From assembly GCA_026392695.1 (NCBI GenBank), contig JAPLBP010000119.1, positions 3,091 to 46,302 on the forward strand: a stretch of 43,212 nt of DNA. The letters run 5' to 3'. Numbering within the stretch: position 1 is the stretch's first letter; each line of letters starts with the position of its first letter. Below the pieces are notes generated by a model. That model was given only the letters and a program-made list of their open reading frames with translations. It was not told where the DNA came from and did not search any database. This document shows positions 40,181 through 43,212 of the stretch, piece after piece. This DNA is from Actinomycetota bacterium. GTDB lineage: Bacteria > Actinomycetota > Actinomycetes > Nanopelagicales > Nanopelagicaceae. Position numbers and translations under genes: made by a program.

Positions 40181-40648
40181 CCATTCTTTCGCATCTAGTC
40201 CATACGCGTAATTACCAAGCGCTCCACCTGTTTTTACAATTCGGTGACAAGGCACGATAACTACCACAGCATTCTTGGCACATGCGCTCCCTGCTGCGCG
40301 AACCGCCGCAGTTGATCCGGCCCGATCAGCAAGATCGGCATACGAAATAGTCTTTCCTGCTTTTACTTTACGCATTGCCTTCCATGCAGCTTGTGAAAAG
40401 GGTGGACCAGGTTGACGTACTACGATCGCATTGATCGCTTCCAAATCCCCATCAAAATAGTCATCAAGCAAATCGGAAATTTTCGCTATTCGCTTCGCTT
40501 TTTCTACACTCTTAGCCGCGTCGATTGGGTCCAGTGATTGCATTAACCCATCTGAGCTGCCAAAACTAGCGCCCAATAACACTTGTTCGTCGGCTAGAAG
40601 GTGAAGCACTCCAACCGGAGTCTTTGTGCTTGTGAGGAGTAAAGCCAT
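40154..40648 (-). CDS. ogt: Methylated-DNA--[protein]-cysteine S-methyltransferase
   Basis: Active site [29 protein letters not shown]. Confidence 0.94.
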   Translation of the reverse strand: MALLLTSTKTPVGVLHLLADEQVLLGASFGSSDGLMQSLDPIDAAKSVEKAKRIAKISDLLDDYFDGDLEAINAIVVRQPGPPFSQAAWKAMRKVKAGKTISYADLADRAGSTAAVRAAGSACAKNAVVVIVPCHRIVKTGGALGNYAYGLDAKEWLLRHEGAL

Positions 40649-40657
40649 TCCGCAAGA

Positions 40658-41995
40658 TTAGCGATCGCGCAGCATCTCCGCTACAAGGAAAGCGAGTTCA
40701 AGAGATTGTGCATGATTTAGACGTGGATCACATGCACTTTCGTATCGTGTCGCTAAATCCTCATGAGATATTTGCTCGCCTCCACCGACGCACTCGGTCA
40801 CGTCGTCACCCGTGAGTTCAATATGTATCCCTCCGGGATGAGTGCCCAACGCTTTATGAACTTCGAAAAAACCCTTGACTTCGTCGAGGACATCATCAAA
40901 CCTGCGGGTCTTGTACCCGGTCGGCGCCTCGTAGGTATTCCCATGCATGGGGTCGCAAACCCAGAGAACTTGCGCCCCTGACTTTGTCACGCCATCTACT
41001 AGCGCAGGAAGGATTTCTCGAATTTTTCCCGCTCCCATTCGTGTGATGAATGTGAGACGTCCGGGTTCGCGGTCTGGGTCTAGAGCATTGATAAGCGCGA
41101 GTGCATCTTCCACTGTCGTTTTTGGACCCAATTTAACGCCGATAGGATTTCGAATCTTCGAAGCAAACTCAATATGCGCACCATCCAGTTGACGAGTACG
41201 TTCACCGATCCAGACAAAATGCGCAGATACGTCATAAGGTAACTGGGTACGCGAATCGATCCGAGTCAGCGCCTTTTCATATTCCATGATGAGGGCCTCG
41301 TGGCTTGCAAAGAAGTCCACGGATTTGAAGGCAGCGGGGTCAACTCCTGCAGAGCGCATAAACTCAAGGGCACGGCCGATCTCCTTGGCCATCTCTTCGT
41401 AGCGCTCCCCTACCGATGAATCGCGAATAAAGCCTTTATTCCATTCGTGTACTTGGCGAAGGTCAGCAAAGCCGCCCTGAGTGAAAGCTCGAACTAAATT
41501 CAAAGTCGCGGCCGAGGTGTGGTAAACCTTTACTAGCCGCTGAGGATCCGGCGTTCGAGCCTGGAGCGTAAACTCCAGATCGTTGACCGCATCTCCGCGG
41601 TAAGCGGGCAGCGTTACTTCTCCACGCGTTTCCATATTATTTGACCTTGGCTTTGCAAACTGCCCCGCCATGCGTCCTACTTTGATGACTGGCAAGGAAG
41701 AGTAATACTGCAAAACAGCGGCCATTTGGAGAATTGTCTTAATGCGATTGCGAATGGAGTCCGCCGTTGCCGCAGCAAAAGTCTCCGCGCAGTCACCACC
41801 CTGTAACCAGAAAGCTCGGCCTGCAGCCGCCTCAGCAATTTTTGCCTTGAGATTGTCACATTCACCAGCAAATACCAGCGGTGGCAGAGTCTTGAGTTCT
41901 GCTATTGCAGATGCCACCGCGACACCGTCAGCCGGCCACACTGGCGCTTGAGCCGCAATGAGGTCGGGGTTAAAGAGCGAGTCCAGTGTGGTCAT
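40658..41995 (-). CDS. aroG: 3-deoxy-7-phosphoheptulonate synthase, class II
   Basis: WLQGGDCAETF, KVGRMAGQFAKPRS, WVCDPMHGNT, GGIHIELTGDDVTECVGG. Confidence 0.96.
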   Translation of the reverse strand: MTTLDSLFNPDLIAAQAPVWPADGVAVASAIAELKTLPPLVFAGECDNLKAKIAEAAAGRAFWLQGGDCAETFAAATADSIRNRIKTILQMAAVLQYYSSLPVIKVGRMAGQFAKPRSNNMETRGEVTLPAYRGDAVNDLEFTLQARTPDPQRLVKVYHTSAATLNLVRAFTQGGFADLRQVHEWNKGFIRDSSVGERYEEMAKEIGRALEFMRSAGVDPAAFKSVDFFASHEALIMEYEKALTRIDSRTQLPYDVSAHFVWIGERTRQLDGAHIEFASKIRNPIGVKLGPKTTVEDALALINALDPDREPGRLTFITRMGAGKIREILPALVDGVTKSGAQVLWVCDPMHGNTYEAPTGYKTRRFDDVLDEVKGFFEVHKALGTHPGGIHIELTGDDVTECVGGGEQISHEDLATRYESACDPRLNHAQSLELAFLVAEMLRDR

Positions 41996-42049
41996 AGTTT
42001 CCTAGTTTAGGTCGGCAGAGGGGAAGGTGGGGTTGGGATTAATTTCAAC

Positions 42050-43075
42050 TTAACCGAAGAAGATCTCCGACTCTTTGTAGCGGGCTGGCTCGACCAGTTT
42101 CAACTTCTCCGTAGCTGAATCCAGCGGCACTCGGACGATGTCGGTTCCGTGCAGAGCGACCATCTTTCCCCAGTCGCCTTCATGAGCCGCAGTAATTGCT
42201 TGGAGTCCGAATCGAGTCGCTAACACGCGATCGAACGCGGTTGGCGTGCCCCCACGTTGTATGTGACCCAAGACAGTATTGCGAGCTTCTTTTCCAGTTC
42301 TGTGCTCAATCTCTTGTGCCAGCCACTCACCGATACCGGCTAATTTCACGTGCCCAAACGCGTCGAGTTTTTGATCCTTGACCGACATGTCGCCATCTCG
42401 CGGGATAGCTCCCTCGGCCACAACGATTATGGGCGAATAGTTGACTTCAAATCGAGATTCAACCCATGCGCAGACCTGCTCAATAGAAAATGGCTGCTCT
42501 GGAATCAAGATGCAAGCTGCACCGCCTGCTAAACCCGAATGAAGCGCGATCCACCCAGCATGGCGGCCCATCACTTCAACAACAAGTGCTCGGTGATGTG
42601 ATTCGGCCGTTGTGTGAAGACGATCAATAGCTTCCACCGCAATGTTAACCGCAGTGTCAAAACCGAATGTGTAATCCGTATTGTTTAGATCATTGTCGAT
42701 GGTCTTTGGGACCCCAATAACTTTAACTCCAAGAGCGTGCAATTTTGTCGCGACCCCGAGGGTGTCCTCTCCGCCGATTGCGATCAGGGCATCTACGCCA
42801 GTTGCTTTCAAGTTCGCGGTTATTCTTTCAATTCCGCCTTCAATCTTAAAAGGATTAGTGCGCGAGGAACCAAGGATCGTGCCGCCTCGCGGAAGAATTC
42901 CACGTGTAGCCGCGATATCCAATGGCATGGTCAGTCCTTCAAGCGGGCCCTTCCAGCCATCACGAAAACCAACAAATTCATGACCGTATTCTTTGACGCC
43001 TTTTCTCACTACTGCTCGAATTACCGCATTCAGCCCAGGGCAATCTCCGCCACCAGTAAGGACACCTATACGCAT
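42050..43075 (-). CDS. pfkA: 6-phosphofructokinase
   Basis: GVLTGGGDCPGLNAVIRA, GGEDTLGVA, PKTIDNDLNNTDYTFGFDTA, GHIQRGGTPTAFDR. Confidence 0.96.
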   Translation of the reverse strand: MRIGVLTGGGDCPGLNAVIRAVVRKGVKEYGHEFVGFRDGWKGPLEGLTMPLDIAATRGILPRGGTILGSSRTNPFKIEGGIERITANLKATGVDALIAIGGEDTLGVATKLHALGVKVIGVPKTIDNDLNNTDYTFGFDTAVNIAVEAIDRLHTTAESHHRALVVEVMGRHAGWIALHSGLAGGAACILIPEQPFSIEQVCAWVESRFEVNYSPIIVVAEGAIPRDGDMSVKDQKLDAFGHVKLAGIGEWLAQEIEHRTGKEARNTVLGHIQRGGTPTAFDRVLATRFGLQAITAAHEGDWGKMVALHGTDIVRVPLDSATEKLKLVEPARYKESEIFFG

Positions 43076-43212
43076 TTTTTCTCCAACGCTCGTTGCGGGT
43101 TGAATTCACCCCTTTATAGTCAACGCTGACGGCGCTAAGCCTATCCGATTATAGAAATCCTGTGATTCCTAAGCTGTTACGCGAATTCCCTTCCCGACTA
43201 CCACTAACCCAC

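Noticed and set aside
43148-43153. Perfect TATAAT on the minus strand upstream of pfkA
   Set aside because: Could be a -10 element but no convincing -35 was seen; not enough to call a promoter.
1-43212. CRISPR arrays, IS elements or prophage
   Set aside because: No regularly spaced repeats, transposase/integrase motifs or phage structural genes were recognised.

Overview
The window looks like a chromosomal segment of a moderate-GC actinobacterium, possibly a freshwater Nanopelagicales/acI-like lineage (inference only). It opens with a division and cell-wall (dcw) cluster on the minus strand: pgeF, ftsZ, ftsQ, murC, murG, ftsW, murD, mraY, murF, murE, ftsI, ftsL-like, rsmH, mraZ. A DUF3040 gene follows, then a DUF6504-like/dnaE2/dinB translesion-synthesis cassette, an MFS transporter and three small accessory genes. 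Next comes a carotenoid region: alpha/beta-hydrolase remnant, CrtA-like, CruF/DUF422-like, GT2, CrtI/CrtD-like, CDP-alcohol phosphotransferase, metF, GGPP synthase, crtI, crtB, crtYc/crtYd. It is followed by a TPP riboswitch with a PnuC/PnuT-type transporter and a P-loop kinase, a PASTA Ser/Thr kinase, endonuclease IV, an EamA transporter, threonine aldolase, ogt, class II DAHP synthase and 6-phosphofructokinase. The main points of interest are: (i) a nested-stem leader RNA before rsmH, matching the position of the described mraW motif; (ii) a 10-bp-phased MraZ-box-like array upstream of mraZ; (iii) a TPP riboswitch-PnuT-kinase unit suggesting an unrecognised thiamine or thiamine-precursor kinase; (iv) a mutasome-like cassette with a catalytically intact DinB where ImuB might be expected, preceded by a possible attenuator; and (v) three genes (murC, dnaE2, alpha/beta-hydrolase) with internal losses and/or frameshifts that are either assembly errors or real lesions. 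No CRISPR arrays, rRNAs, tRNAs or IS elements were recognised. No searches were run, so all family assignments come from motif recognition.
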